Shown here piece after piece: positions 54,651-63,500 of a DNA stretch of 64,000 bases (positions within the stretch are counted from its first letter, which is position 1; each line of letters starts with the position of its first letter). This DNA is from an uncultured SAR116 cluster alpha proteobacterium (lineage in GTDB: Bacteria; Pseudomonadota; Alphaproteobacteria; Puniceispirillales; Puniceispirillaceae), in the NCBI GenBank assembly GCA_902578815.1, contig CACHEI010000009.1, forward strand, positions 1 through 64,000. Reading direction: 5' to 3'. The position numbers were made by a program, and so were the translations under genes. The notes beneath the pieces were generated by a model. That model was not told the DNA's origin. It worked only from the letters and a program-made list of their open reading frames with translations, and did not search any database.

Positions 54651-56606
54651 ATGATAGCCGAACTAGGCCATTTCGCATTGATCCTTGCGTTTGTGACATC
54701 TATTGTGGTGTCCATCGTGCCGTTAGTTGGGGTGGCACTTGGCAATACCAAAATGATGCAGCTTGCGGTGCCAGCGACTGTAGTCATGACAGGCGGCGTT
54801 CTCATCGCTTTTGCCGCGCTTGTTTGGGCGTTTGTGACCTCTGATTTCTCGGTTGCCCTTGTGACAAGTCACTCGCATTCGGCAAAGCCACTGATCTACA
54901 AGATTTCCGGAACATGGGGCAATCACGAGGGCTCCCTGCTATTATGGATCGTCATATTGGTGAGCTTTGCCGCCATCCTGACAGTTAGCGGCACCGCCAT
55001 GCCTATGGTTCTGAAAACCCGCACACTTGCTATTCAAGGCATTGTCAGTGCTGCGTTTCTGGCATTCTCGCTCTTTACTTCAAACCCCTTCGCCAGACTG
55101 TCGCCGGCACCGCTCGACGGCAATGGGCTAAATCCAGTTCTGCAGGACCCAGGACTGGCCCTGCATCCACCAACGCTCTATGTCGGCTATGTCGGGCTTT
55201 CAATGGCGTTTTCTTTTGCCGTTGCCGGCCTTCTTGATGGCAAGATTGACCGCGCCTGGGCTATCTATGTAAGGCCATGGATCACCGCCGCCTGGTGCGC
55301 CCTGACAATCGGGATCGCGCTTGGTAGCTGGTGGGCCTATTATGAGCTTGGGTGGGGCGGCTGGTGGTTCTGGGATCCAGTGGAAAATGCATCGCTAATG
55401 CCGTGGCTTGTAGCCACAGCACTGATCCATTCAGTGAGTGTGGTCGCCGCCCGAGGGATTTTCAAAAGCTGGACGGTGCTGCTTGCCATACTAGCATTCT
55501 CACTATCACTTGTTGGCACTTTTATCGTCCGTTCGGGATTGCTGACCTCGGTTCACAGCTTTGCTAGCGATCCAGCCCGTGGCGCTTTCATTCTCGGCAT
55601 TCTCCTGTTTGCAATCGGCATTCCGCTGGCGTTGTTTGCTTGGCGCGGACCTCAATTGATCAATGATGGCGATTATCAGCCTGTCAGCCGAGAAACTGGC
55701 CTGTTAGTGAATAATTTTCTACTGACAGCGGCAACAATTGTCGTGCTAATTGGGACATTCTATCCCCTTGGGCTGGAGATGGTCAGCGGCGCACGGATTA
55801 CAGTGGGCCCACCCTATTTCGATGCCACCTTCAACCCGATCATGGGGGTGCTGGTTCTGGCAATGGCCTTTGGTCCGGTTATGGCATGGCGGAGAGGCAC
55901 GTTGCCGGCACTTCGTTTTGTCGCCAGTGGCGCGATCATGGCGACACTGGTAGCGGTGCTTGCTGGGCTAGCGCTTTTCACCGGTATCTCGCTCGCCGGA
56001 CTTTCCGGGATCGGCATGATTGCCTGGTTAAGCGGGGGCATACTGGCCGACATCTTTCACCGCGTGAAACACGCCGGCAAGGGCAGAATTGGTGAACGCC
56101 GGGCGGTTCAGATGCCGGTATGGGGCATGTGGTGCGCGCATCTTGGAATGGTCGTGTTTTTGCTTGGTGCCCTTGGCAACGGGCTTTTCGCTACCGAGAC
56201 TGTTGTGCGGGCAAAACCGGGCGACGTGATCGATCTTGCGGGTAAAGAAATCACCTTTGCCGGTGTTGAGGCGCGGCAGGGGCCAAATTATGTGACCTCG
56301 ACAGCCATGCTTGAACTTCGACGTGATGGCCAGTTTTTGGCCCGCCTGGAACCTGAAAACCGTCTCTATACCGCTCAGCGGCAGACCACGACGGAAGCGG
56401 CGATCCGGCCGCGCCTGACCGGTGACGATTATGCCGTGCTTGGCGACGGCGATGCACGTAAAGGCTACACCCTGCGGCTTTATCATAAACCCCTTGTCAG
56501 CTGGATCTGGGCAGGAGCAGGGTTGATGGCACTTGGCGGGCTTCTGGCGGCAGTTGGCAGGGCGCGGATCCCGCATCACAGCGCAGAACTGGATACCTGG
56601 ACATGA
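54651..56606 (+). CDS. ccmF: Cytochrome c maturation heme lyase subunit CcmF
   Basis: A large inner-membrane protein (about 651 aa, some 14 hydrophobic segments) of the system I heme lyase that joins heme to apocytochrome c. The periplasmic tryptophan-rich WWD signature, ELGWGGWWFWDPVENASLMPWL, is near residue 228, with conserved His residues nearby (NHEGSLLLW, IHSVSVV). ATG at 54651 after an ACGAGG site. It overlaps ccmG by four bases. CcmABCDE are not in the window. Confidence 0.95.
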   Translation: MIAELGHFALILAFVTSIVVSIVPLVGVALGNTKMMQLAVPATVVMTGGVLIAFAALVWAFVTSDFSVALVTSHSHSAKPLIYKISGTWGNHEGSLLLWIVILVSFAAILTVSGTAMPMVLKTRTLAIQGIVSAAFLAFSLFTSNPFARLSPAPLDGNGLNPVLQDPGLALHPPTLYVGYVGLSMAFSFAVAGLLDGKIDRAWAIYVRPWITAAWCALTIGIALGSWWAYYELGWGGWWFWDPVENASLMPWLVATALIHSVSVVAARGIFKSWTVLLAILAFSLSLVGTFIVRSGLLTSVHSFASDPARGAFILGILLFAIGIPLALFAWRGPQLINDGDYQPVSRETGLLVNNFLLTAATIVVLIGTFYPLGLEMVSGARITVGPPYFDATFNPIMGVLVLAMAFGPVMAWRRGTLPALRFVASGAIMATLVAVLAGLALFTGISLAGLSGIGMIAWLSGGILADIFHRVKHAGKGRIGERRAVQMPVWGMWCAHLGMVVFLLGALGNGLFATETVVRAKPGDVIDLAGKEITFAGVEARQGPNYVTSTAMLELRRDGQFLARLEPENRLYTAQRQTTTEAAIRPRLTGDDYAVLGDGDARKGYTLRLYHKPLVSWIWAGAGLMALGGLLAAVGRARIPHHSAELDTWT

Positions 56607-57178
56607 TCGGTCGAACCAACAACCAGTCTAAACGGGCAGGCCCAAAACTGTCCTTCATTCTGCCGCTGGTTGGCTTTTTGATCCTTGCGGGTTTCGCCGC
56701 TGCGGCGCTTTTTGCCACACTGTCAGGAAGCCGCAATCCCGCGCAGCTACCCTCGGTTCTGATCAGCAAACCAGCCCCCGCAACCCCTGCTCCTATGCTG
56801 GACAATGCTGCTGCCACGCTTGATCTGGCTACTTTTGCAGGGCGGCCATTGCTGGTCAATTTCTTTGCTAGCTGGTGCGCCCCTTGCCAGGCAGAGGCTC
56901 CGGCGCTGGCATTGCTTTCTGAGACGCTGCCGGTGATTGGCGTCGCCTACAAGGACAAGCCGGCAGACACGCAAGCCTTTCTAAACCAATATGGAAATCC
57001 ATTCTCGGCCATTGGCGTCGACCGTGATGGCAGGCTAGGCCTTGCCTGGGGCGTCTATGGTGTCCCCGAAAGCTATTTGATCGGTGCTGACAGCAAGATC
57101 TTGCTCCGGCATGCCGGACCTATTGACAGGCGGGTGCTTGATGAGGTCTTGATACCGGCAATTAGGGATGCGCAATGA
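56603..57178 (+). CDS. ccmG: Cytochrome c maturation thioredoxin CcmG/DsbE
   Basis: 191 aa with an N-terminal anchor (LSFILPLVGFLILAGFAAAALFATL) and a thioredoxin-like periplasmic domain whose active site is FFASWCAPCQAEAP (CxxC near residues 95-98). GVYGVPESYLIG contains the cis-Pro typical of CcmG. It reduces the heme-binding cysteines of apocytochrome c. ATGA overlaps on both sides tie it to ccmF and ccmH. Confidence 0.94.
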   Translation: MIGRTNNQSKRAGPKLSFILPLVGFLILAGFAAAALFATLSGSRNPAQLPSVLISKPAPATPAPMLDNAAATLDLATFAGRPLLVNFFASWCAPCQAEAPALALLSETLPVIGVAYKDKPADTQAFLNQYGNPFSAIGVDRDGRLGLAWGVYGVPESYLIGADSKILLRHAGPIDRRVLDEVLIPAIRDAQ

Positions 57179-58773
57179 GACCAGTGTACCGCAATTTCGG
57201 CTTGATCCTATTGCTTGCCTTTGCTGTCGCCATGGATATTGGTGGTGTTTCTGGTATCGCCACGCCGGCCAAGGCGATTACCGCCGAGGAGATGCTGGAT
57301 GACCCAAAGCTGGAGTCACGCGCCCGCAATCTGTCCAAACAGCTTCGCTGTCTCGTTTGCCAGAACCAGTCGATTGATGATTCTGACGCAGAACTAGCCC
57401 GTGACCTCAGGCGTGAGGTGCGTGAGCAACTGCTGGAAGGGGCAAGCGATACCGAAATCATTCAAATGCTGCGCGGAAAATATGGCGACTATCTGTTGCT
57501 CAACCCGCCAATCTCAACTGGTACCTTTGTTCTGTGGCTGGCCCCTGTTGCAGTTCTCGTAACGGGTGTCGGCATTGTTCTGGCTGCCTTCCGCACCCGA
57601 CGACTTAACGGGGAGACCGCCCAGTCGCCGTTGCAGTCTGTTGAGGTAGTGGCAAGTGGCACCGAGAAATCAAAGACCTCCATTTATCTCTATTTCATTT
57701 GTGGAACGTTGGTGCTGGCGGCAAGTCTGGGGCTTTATCTGCTGCTAGGGCGTGCCGACCTTGGCGACCAGCCGCTAGCCCTGCGACAAGCAGAGATTGA
57801 GACCGCAGCCCGAACCCAGGCGGCGCAGGCCGAAAAGCTGGCCACCGCACTTGCGGCAGCAAAACAGCAGACAATCGATCAGCCCGAAAATGTCCGCAGC
57901 TGGCTGCGTCTGGCCCAGAGCGCCGCCATGGTTGACGACAGCAAGACCGAGATACGTGCGCTTAAGACTGCGGATGAAATGACAGGCGGTGATGACACGG
58001 TGAAAAGCATGCTCGCCGAAGCGCTGAGCCGTGCGGCCGGTGGCCAGATTACAGTGCCGGCGCGTGAGCTCATTGCTAGTGTGCTGGCCAGATCGCCCAC
58101 AGAACCCCGCGCCCTTTATCTCGCCGCGCTTGCCGCTTATCAGGATGGAGAGTATGCGAACGCCGTAAGCACCTGGCAGAAATTACAGAGCGTATCTGCG
58201 GTCGATGCTCCCTGGATGACCCTGGTGGACCAAAATATCGCCAACGCGGCTGCAGCTGGCGGCATTGACATTCCCAAACGGCAATTACGCCCAGGACCAG
58301 ATCAGGCAGACATTGCAGCAGCTAACGAAATGACAGAGAAGGAACGACGTGTGATGATCGAGGGCATGGTCAGCCGCCTTGCCGAGAAATTAGTTGAAAA
58401 CCCAAGTGATGTGGAGGGCTGGCGCCGCCTTGGTAGAGCATATGAGGTGTTAGGCCGACCCGCAGACGCAGTATCGGCAATGGTGAGCGCGGCCGACGCA
58501 GCGCCACAGGATGCGGACCAGCAGATCGCAGGTTTGCAGACAATCATGACAAGCGGCCTTGACCGGCAATATATCACGCAGGCGTCACGTTTGATCGAGC
58601 GCGCCACTCAGCTGGCACCGGGGCGGCTTGACCTGTTGTTTCTACGTGGTCATTTCGCCAAACTGGCAGGCAACAACAACAAGGCACGTGAACTTTGGCA
58701 GAGCCTTTTGCAAAAATTGCCAGCAGATTCGCCTTTTGCCAACGATCTGGAGTCCGCCATTGCCGCGTTATAG
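57175..58773 (+). CDS. ccmH: CcmH-CcmI fusion protein
   Basis: 532 aa. The first 140 residues are CcmH: a signal/anchor, then LRCLVCQNQSIDDSDAELARDLRREVRE with the redox LRCxxCQ motif, and a second membrane segment (FVLWLAPVAVLVTGVGIVLAAF). A further membrane segment near 170-190 is followed by TPR-like repeats (NPSDVEGWRRLGRAYEVLGRPADAVSAM) of the CcmI/CycH type, which hold apocytochrome c. Fusion of the two is known in some proteobacteria. It ends the ccmFGH operon. Confidence 0.92.
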   Translation: MRPVYRNFGLILLLAFAVAMDIGGVSGIATPAKAITAEEMLDDPKLESRARNLSKQLRCLVCQNQSIDDSDAELARDLRREVREQLLEGASDTEIIQMLRGKYGDYLLLNPPISTGTFVLWLAPVAVLVTGVGIVLAAFRTRRLNGETAQSPLQSVEVVASGTEKSKTSIYLYFICGTLVLAASLGLYLLLGRADLGDQPLALRQAEIETAARTQAAQAEKLATALAAAKQQTIDQPENVRSWLRLAQSAAMVDDSKTEIRALKTADEMTGGDDTVKSMLAEALSRAAGGQITVPARELIASVLARSPTEPRALYLAALAAYQDGEYANAVSTWQKLQSVSAVDAPWMTLVDQNIANAAAAGGIDIPKRQLRPGPDQADIAAANEMTEKERRVMIEGMVSRLAEKLVENPSDVEGWRRLGRAYEVLGRPADAVSAMVSAADAAPQDADQQIAGLQTIMTSGLDRQYITQASRLIERATQLAPGRLDLLFLRGHFAKLAGNNNKARELWQSLLQKLPADSPFANDLESAIAAL

Positions 58774-59042
58774 AGGGCAAAAGACCAGCGGGTTTCACCG
58801 TCACCCCACACAGACGTCACAAGCACAAAGCTTTTCTACAGCTCATAATCCGGGCGCGGTCCGTGCACCATGCTCCACGGGAGCGAAGTTACTGATACTG
58901 GTTGTCAGCGAGGATCGTTTTTCGATTGGAAGGAGCAGTGTAATTGGGTGGAGGTGCCCGCGCCTTGGGCATTTGGCGTTGAAATACTGGTGGAAGTGGA
59001 GCCTAATAACTCTATAGATTTCTGAGACAGGTACTCTAATCA

Positions 59043-59270
59043 TTATTTTTCATTTATTAAGAATTCTTCTCGGACAAGTTCTACATTTGAAGCATCACAA
59101 ATGAGCATGTCTATATCTGAGTCAACTGCTGCTGAGGCTTCCTCAATTGTGTTTGCAGTTGTTTGGGTTAACTTTTTATTTCCTTTACAGGCTATAATAT
59201 CCGCGGCTGTTAAATTGCGACGTGATGGCTTTGCATCCCAAGTATAAATGGGTTTGGTTTTTGATATCAT
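59043..59270 (-). pseudogene. N-terminal fragment of a PanB-like protein
   Basis: 75 aa: ISKTKPIYTWDAKPSRRNLTAADIIACKGNKKL, then EEASAAVDSDIDMLICDASN. This follows the start of 3-methyl-2-oxobutanoate hydroxymethyltransferase-like (PanB) proteins (T-x-x-D-I-x-x-x-K-G, then D-x-L-I). Full PanB proteins have about 260-280 aa, so about three quarters is missing and the frame ends in TAA with no continuation I could see. Read as a truncated relic; a short independent gene is less likely. Confidence 0.45.
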
Positions 59271-59532
59271 ATCTTCGTCTCTCTACAGCTGCTGTTAATC
59301 AGGTGATGAATTAGACCATCCCGATGACACAAATGACAAGAATGACAGTGGTTTTATAAACCTTTGGCAATTTCCACATTAGGGATTTTTAGTTCCTTGG
59401 TCATTCCTTTCATTACCATTATCTAAAATCATCGATAATCTCACTCGCGTTAGCGCCCAATAACTTTATTTCGATATAAATGATGCGGCTATATCTATTG
59501 TTTTTGCCTCAAAGCTACCTGTGTAGTTGCTG

Positions 59533-60675
59533 CTAGGAAACGCGCGTGCCTCGCACCCAGACAGATGAGATCATCGGCAGACCATCCTGCACGGCAAAGC
59601 GGACAAGGTCCGCACGCTTCTCAAAGGCGATACGACCACGATCATCAAAGCCTGCGGCATCGGCTGGAACGGCAGTCACTTTGCGGATGCCAGCCGCTAT
59701 ATCTTCCATCAACATGCCCAGAGAAACCGCTGCATTCAACAGAGACGCCGGTACATAGTCAGAACTCAGAATGTCGAGAAGCCCGTTATTGGCAAGGTCA
59801 TGCGCCGCGACATTGCCAGAATGCGAGCCACCTCGGATGATGTTTGGCGCCCCCATCACGATGTATTGACCATGCGCACGGCAGGCTGTGGCAGCTTTAG
59901 ATGTCGTTGGGAACTCGGCAACAGTGACGCCCTCACCACTCGATGCTATGACATCATCTGCCGTTGTATCATCATGACTTGCGAGAACGGCACCCATTTC
60001 CTTTGCATAGGCGACGGCAGCTGCCCGGTGCTTGTCCAGATATACAGCCTGCATGTTTTTCAGCCTATCAATATGCGCCTTGACACCTGCATCGTCATAA
60101 CCGTGTTTGCCCATCAAATATACACGTAGCTTTGCCGTATCGCGGAACTGCCGCTGGCCCGGCGTATGGTCCATCAAGGAGATAAGGCCGACACGGTCAT
60201 TGGGTGAAAATTCATGCAGTTCCTCAACCAAAGTGTCGGTGCAAAGCTCGGCGCGAAGATGGATATAGTGGGAAACCTTGAGCGCACGCTGGTGCATCAG
60301 ATCGAGAATATTATCAGCAGTCTCGCGGGCATATCTTACAAAGCCCTTGCGTTTCTGATCAGCTTCCGAGCCAACACGAAGCGCATCAAAAACCGTGGTA
60401 ATGCCAGAACCGGCCAATTCTCGGTCATGCCCTAGAACTGCCGCGCGCTTTGGCCAGTTGACCCGAGGGCGCGGACTGAGATGACGTTCTAGATTATCCG
60501 TATGCAGCTCAATCAAACCCGGGGCGATGTAATCACCCTCGCAATCAATCGCACCCGATGGCACGCCCGCACCACTGTCGATTGCGGCTATGACTCCGTC
60601 CACAATTTTCATTGTGCCATGTACAACGGCGTCCTCAGTGATGATTTTGGCGTTGGCAAAAACTGTTTCTGTCAT
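59533..60675 (-). CDS. phnM: Alpha-D-ribose 1-methylphosphonate 5-triphosphate diphosphatase
   Basis: 380 aa amidohydrolase-fold enzyme of the C-P lyase pathway that removes pyrophosphate from the ribose methylphosphonate triphosphate. Metal-binding blocks are APGLIELHTDNLERHLSPRP and VLASHDDTTADDVIAS, with the family-typical HDRELAGSGITTVFDALRVG. The C-terminal ADLVRFAVQDGLPMISSVWVRG is standard. It is on the same strand as phnN-L-K-J but separated from them by the oppositely directed DUF1045 gene, so it needs its own promoter. Confidence 0.94.
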   Translation of the reverse strand: MTETVFANAKIITEDAVVHGTMKIVDGVIAAIDSGAGVPSGAIDCEGDYIAPGLIELHTDNLERHLSPRPRVNWPKRAAVLGHDRELAGSGITTVFDALRVGSEADQKRKGFVRYARETADNILDLMHQRALKVSHYIHLRAELCTDTLVEELHEFSPNDRVGLISLMDHTPGQRQFRDTAKLRVYLMGKHGYDDAGVKAHIDRLKNMQAVYLDKHRAAAVAYAKEMGAVLASHDDTTADDVIASSGEGVTVAEFPTTSKAATACRAHGQYIVMGAPNIIRGGSHSGNVAAHDLANNGLLDILSSDYVPASLLNAAVSLGMLMEDIAAGIRKVTAVPADAAGFDDRGRIAFEKRADLVRFAVQDGLPMISSVWVRGTRVS

Positions 60676-60827
60676 AACAGTGAAACTTCTCTATGATCTA
60701 CTTAGAAGATAATAAGGGTTTTATATTTCATTTTTTTAAAACGGCCTTCATACCTAACCTTAATCTATTGCCTGTTAACTATTCATTGTTATTTCTTTTT
60801 TTATCTCAGGGTTAGAGGAGTCTATAA

Positions 60828-61526
60828 ATGAGCCGTAAATTCATCCGGCATGCTTTATATTTTCTGCCACCCAAAGGCAGCGGTCTGGAAGAATTTGGCG
60901 TTTCCTGGCTTGGCTGGAGCATAACGGAAGGCAGAGTTGTTGCCCACCCGCAAATTGCCAATCTACCCATCGCCAGCATAACCAAGAGACCCCGCAGGTA
61001 TGGTTTTCACGGGACACTGAAAGCGCCGTTTCGGCTTGCCGATGGTGTGCGTGAGAGTGACCTTATCACCGAGGCGACAGCTCTTGTAAGCTCGATACCA
61101 GCTTTTGAGATGCCTGCCTTGCATATCACCAGCCTCGGATCGTTCCTTGCCTTCGTGCCCCAGGAGCTGAGCGCAGAATTGCAACATCTTGCCAGTAGCC
61201 TCGTCCAGGAATTGGACATCCTGCGCGCGCCACTGAGCGATGCTGAGCTTGCGCGTCAGCGCCGTGCCGGCCTGACTCCAGCTCAAGAGATCTTGCTGAA
61301 AAAATGGGGCTATCCTTACGTAATGGATGAGTTTCGTTTTCATCTGACGCTGAGCGGCAGGTTGCAGACAGAGGAGCTAAAATCTATCAAATCGATGTTG
61401 CAGACGCAGACATCCCACCTCACCGGCTCACCCGTTCAGGTCGATGATGTCGGGCTTGTTGGCGAGGCGGAGGACGGGCGCTTTCATCTCATTCGTCGCC
61501 TTCCTCTGGCCGCTGCAAAGCGTTAA
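60828..61526 (+). CDS. DUF1045 phosphonate-operon protein (2H phosphoesterase fold)
   Basis: 232 aa of the DUF1045 family, which is commonly found among phn genes. It has the two H-x-T motifs of 2H phosphoesterases, GFHGTLKAPF (near residue 63) and RFHLTLSGRL (near 168), so it may act on a cyclic phosphate sugar intermediate. RBS AGAGGAG before the ATG at 60828. It is divergent from phnM and convergent with phnN, whose 3' end it overlaps by 38 bases. Confidence 0.88.
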   Translation: MSRKFIRHALYFLPPKGSGLEEFGVSWLGWSITEGRVVAHPQIANLPIASITKRPRRYGFHGTLKAPFRLADGVRESDLITEATALVSSIPAFEMPALHITSLGSFLAFVPQELSAELQHLASSLVQELDILRAPLSDAELARQRRAGLTPAQEILLKKWGYPYVMDEFRFHLTLSGRLQTEELKSIKSMLQTQTSHLTGSPVQVDDVGLVGEAEDGRFHLIRRLPLAAAKR

Positions 61527-62046
61527 CGAAGTTAGTAACGCTGTTGGTGAGCGCGCCATCATTGTTGATGATTTCGGCCGTTTGATTGGTGAAATCAACC
61601 TGTCGATGCAGCCGTTTGGCAATCTCGGAGGCTGTTTCGCGGCCTCTCTTATGAAGGCGTTCAGCAAGCACGTCTGGCGATACAGAAATCACAAAAAACC
61701 GCAAATCTGGATAAATCTGCTGCATCGTCGGCAAAGCAGCACGTGATCCACTGAATAGTACGGTCGCGCCCGACCGGACACGGGACAGCACACTGGCCGG
61801 CACGCCGTAGAAGAGGCCATGCGCCTGCCAATGGAAGAGGAAATGCCCGGCCTGCCGCAACGCGGCAAAGTCAGTTTCTGTAACGCTGTCATAATCCTCA
61901 GAGTCATTGTGGGCGGGCCGGGTGATCAGCCGGCGTGCCAAATGCACCTGTGGCATCGCCGCCACAACACCGCGCATCACCGCATCCTTGCCAGCACCTG
62001 ACGGGCCGAGGACGCAAACAAGCTGACCAGTGTTCTGATTAGTCAT
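61489..62046 (-). CDS. phnN: Ribose 1,5-bisphosphokinase
   Basis: 185 aa P-loop kinase that phosphorylates ribose 1,5-bisphosphate to PRPP, the last step of the C-P lyase route. Walker A GPSGAGKDAVMRG at about residues 14-26 (guanylate-kinase-like) and LARRLITRPAHNDSEDYDSVTETDF, typical of PhnN. Start overlaps the phnL stop by four bases. The last 38 bases are shared with the DUF1045 gene on the other strand. Confidence 0.92.
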   Translation of the reverse strand: MTNQNTGQLVCVLGPSGAGKDAVMRGVVAAMPQVHLARRLITRPAHNDSEDYDSVTETDFAALRQAGHFLFHWQAHGLFYGVPASVLSRVRSGATVLFSGSRAALPTMQQIYPDLRFFVISVSPDVLAERLHKRGRETASEIAKRLHRQVDFTNQTAEIINNDGALTNSVTNFVNALQRPEEGDE

Positions 62047-62717
62047 GCGGCGGCAAACTGACTGACGTCGATTTCCCTGTCACAAACTACCTCGCGTGCG
62101 GCATGATCATGGAATATCCCAATTATAGCACAGCCGCGCTGTTTTGCGGCGTCGATCATATCAAGAACGGTTTGCCGGTTCGCCCTATCGAGGCTTGCCG
62201 TTGGCTCATCAAGCAGCAGCGCCGGATAATCATGGGCAAACCCACGCGCGATATTCACGCGTTGCTGTTCACCGCCAGAAAAGGTCAGGGGCGACAGATT
62301 CCACAATGTTTCGGGAATCCGCAACCGGCGTAGTAAATCGCGAGCATGTGTATCTGCAGCGGTGGCATCATGGCCGGCCTGGATCATCGGTTCAGCAACA
62401 ACCCGCGTTGTCGGCACGCGGGGTAGCACCCGCAGAAACTGTGTCACATAACCAAGCGTTGTCCGCCGCAATTCGAGGATGGTGCGCGGGTCAGCGGCAA
62501 CAATTTCGGTACCGTCAACGCTGATGCTGCCAGTCTTGGCCAGATAATTGCCATAGATCAACCGCAACACTGTCGATTTTCCCGACCCACTCTCGCCGGT
62601 CAGGGCGACACATTCACCGGGCTGCACGGCAAAACCAACATTGGTCACAACCGGAATTTCCGCCTGCTGCTGTGTATGAAGATGAAATGTCTTTGATAGT
62701 TGGGTAATTTCAAACAT
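62043..62717 (-). CDS. phnL: C-P lyase system ABC-type protein PhnL
   Basis: 224 aa ABC ATPase homologue of the C-P lyase complex: Walker A ALTGESGSGKSTVLRLIYGNY, the PhnL-like signature FSGGEQQRVNIARGF and Walker B ALLLDEPTASLD. It is not a transporter but forms part of the phosphonate-degrading machinery with PhnK. It is placed directly between phnK (3 bases) and phnN (ATGA). Confidence 0.93.
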   Translation of the reverse strand: MFEITQLSKTFHLHTQQQAEIPVVTNVGFAVQPGECVALTGESGSGKSTVLRLIYGNYLAKTGSISVDGTEIVAADPRTILELRRTTLGYVTQFLRVLPRVPTTRVVAEPMIQAGHDATAADTHARDLLRRLRIPETLWNLSPLTFSGGEQQRVNIARGFAHDYPALLLDEPTASLDRANRQTVLDMIDAAKQRGCAIIGIFHDHAAREVVCDREIDVSQFAAA

Positions 62718-62720
62718 GGC

Positions 62721-63500
62721 TCATACCTGCAAAACGGAGCTGACGAGGAGCTGCGTATAGGGATGCTGGGGGTCGTCAAGAACCTGATCGGCAAGGCCTG
62801 TTTCGACAACATGACCGCGCTGCATGACCATCATCCGATGCGCCAGCATGCGCACAACAGCTAGATCATGGGTGACGATAATCACCGACAGGCACAAATC
62901 CTGAACAAGGGAGCGCAGCAAATCGAGAAGCCGCGCCTGAACAGAGACATCCAGTCCGCCAGTCGGTTCATCCATGAACACAAGGCGTGGACCCGTCACC
63001 AGATTACGGGCGATCTGCAACCGCTGCTGCATGCCGCCGGAAAAGGTTGCCGGACGGTCATCAATGCGGCCCGTGGACAGCTCGACACGCTCCATCCAAC
63101 TGCTCGCATCCTGTCTTATATTGCCATAATGGCGGGCGCCGACATTCATCAGCCGTTCACCAATATTGCCGCCGGCACTAACCGACATGCGCAGCCCATC
63201 GCGCGGGTTTTGATGCACATAGGCCCATTGCGTGCGGGCAAGAAGGCGTTGTTCGGGTTCCGACATGGCCAGTGTCGAGACCAATCCTGTGCCATCGACA
63301 TCAAAACACACATCGCCGCGATCAGGGGCCAGATGCCCCGCAAGGCAGTTCAACAAGGTGGATTTACCGGAACCGGATTCGCCAACGATCCCCATGATTT
63401 CGCCCGGATGGAGATCGAAACTGACGTCACAACAGCCAAGCTGTGCACCGTAGCTTTTGCTCAGATCCGAAACACTGAATAAAGGTGTTTTCTGCATCAC
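62721..63500 (-). CDS. phnK: C-P lyase system ABC-type protein PhnK
   Basis: 259 aa ABC ATPase homologue with Walker A GESGSGKSTLLNCLAGHLAP, the segment ARTQWAYVHQNPRDGLRM (typical of PhnK), signature FSGGMQQRLQIARNLV and Walker B LVFMDEPTGGLD. PhnK docks on the PhnGHIJ core. The start overlaps the phnJ stop by four bases. Confidence 0.94.
   Translation of the reverse strand: MMQKTPLFSVSDLSKSYGAQLGCCDVSFDLHPGEIMGIVGESGSGKSTLLNCLAGHLAPDRGDVCFDVDGTGLVSTLAMSEPEQRLLARTQWAYVHQNPRDGLRMSVSAGGNIGERLMNVGARHYGNIRQDASSWMERVELSTGRIDDRPATFSGGMQQRLQIARNLVTGPRLVFMDEPTGGLDVSVQARLLDLLRSLVQDLCLSVIIVTHDLAVVRMLAHRMMVMQRGHVVETGLADQVLDDPQHPYTQLLVSSVLQV

Noticed and set aside
56028-56579. 183-codon minus-strand frame
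   Set aside because: Antisense to ccmF; composition typical of a shadow.
62868-63482. 204-codon open frame on the plus strand
   Set aside because: Antisense to phnK, which has all ABC motifs; no family marks of its own.
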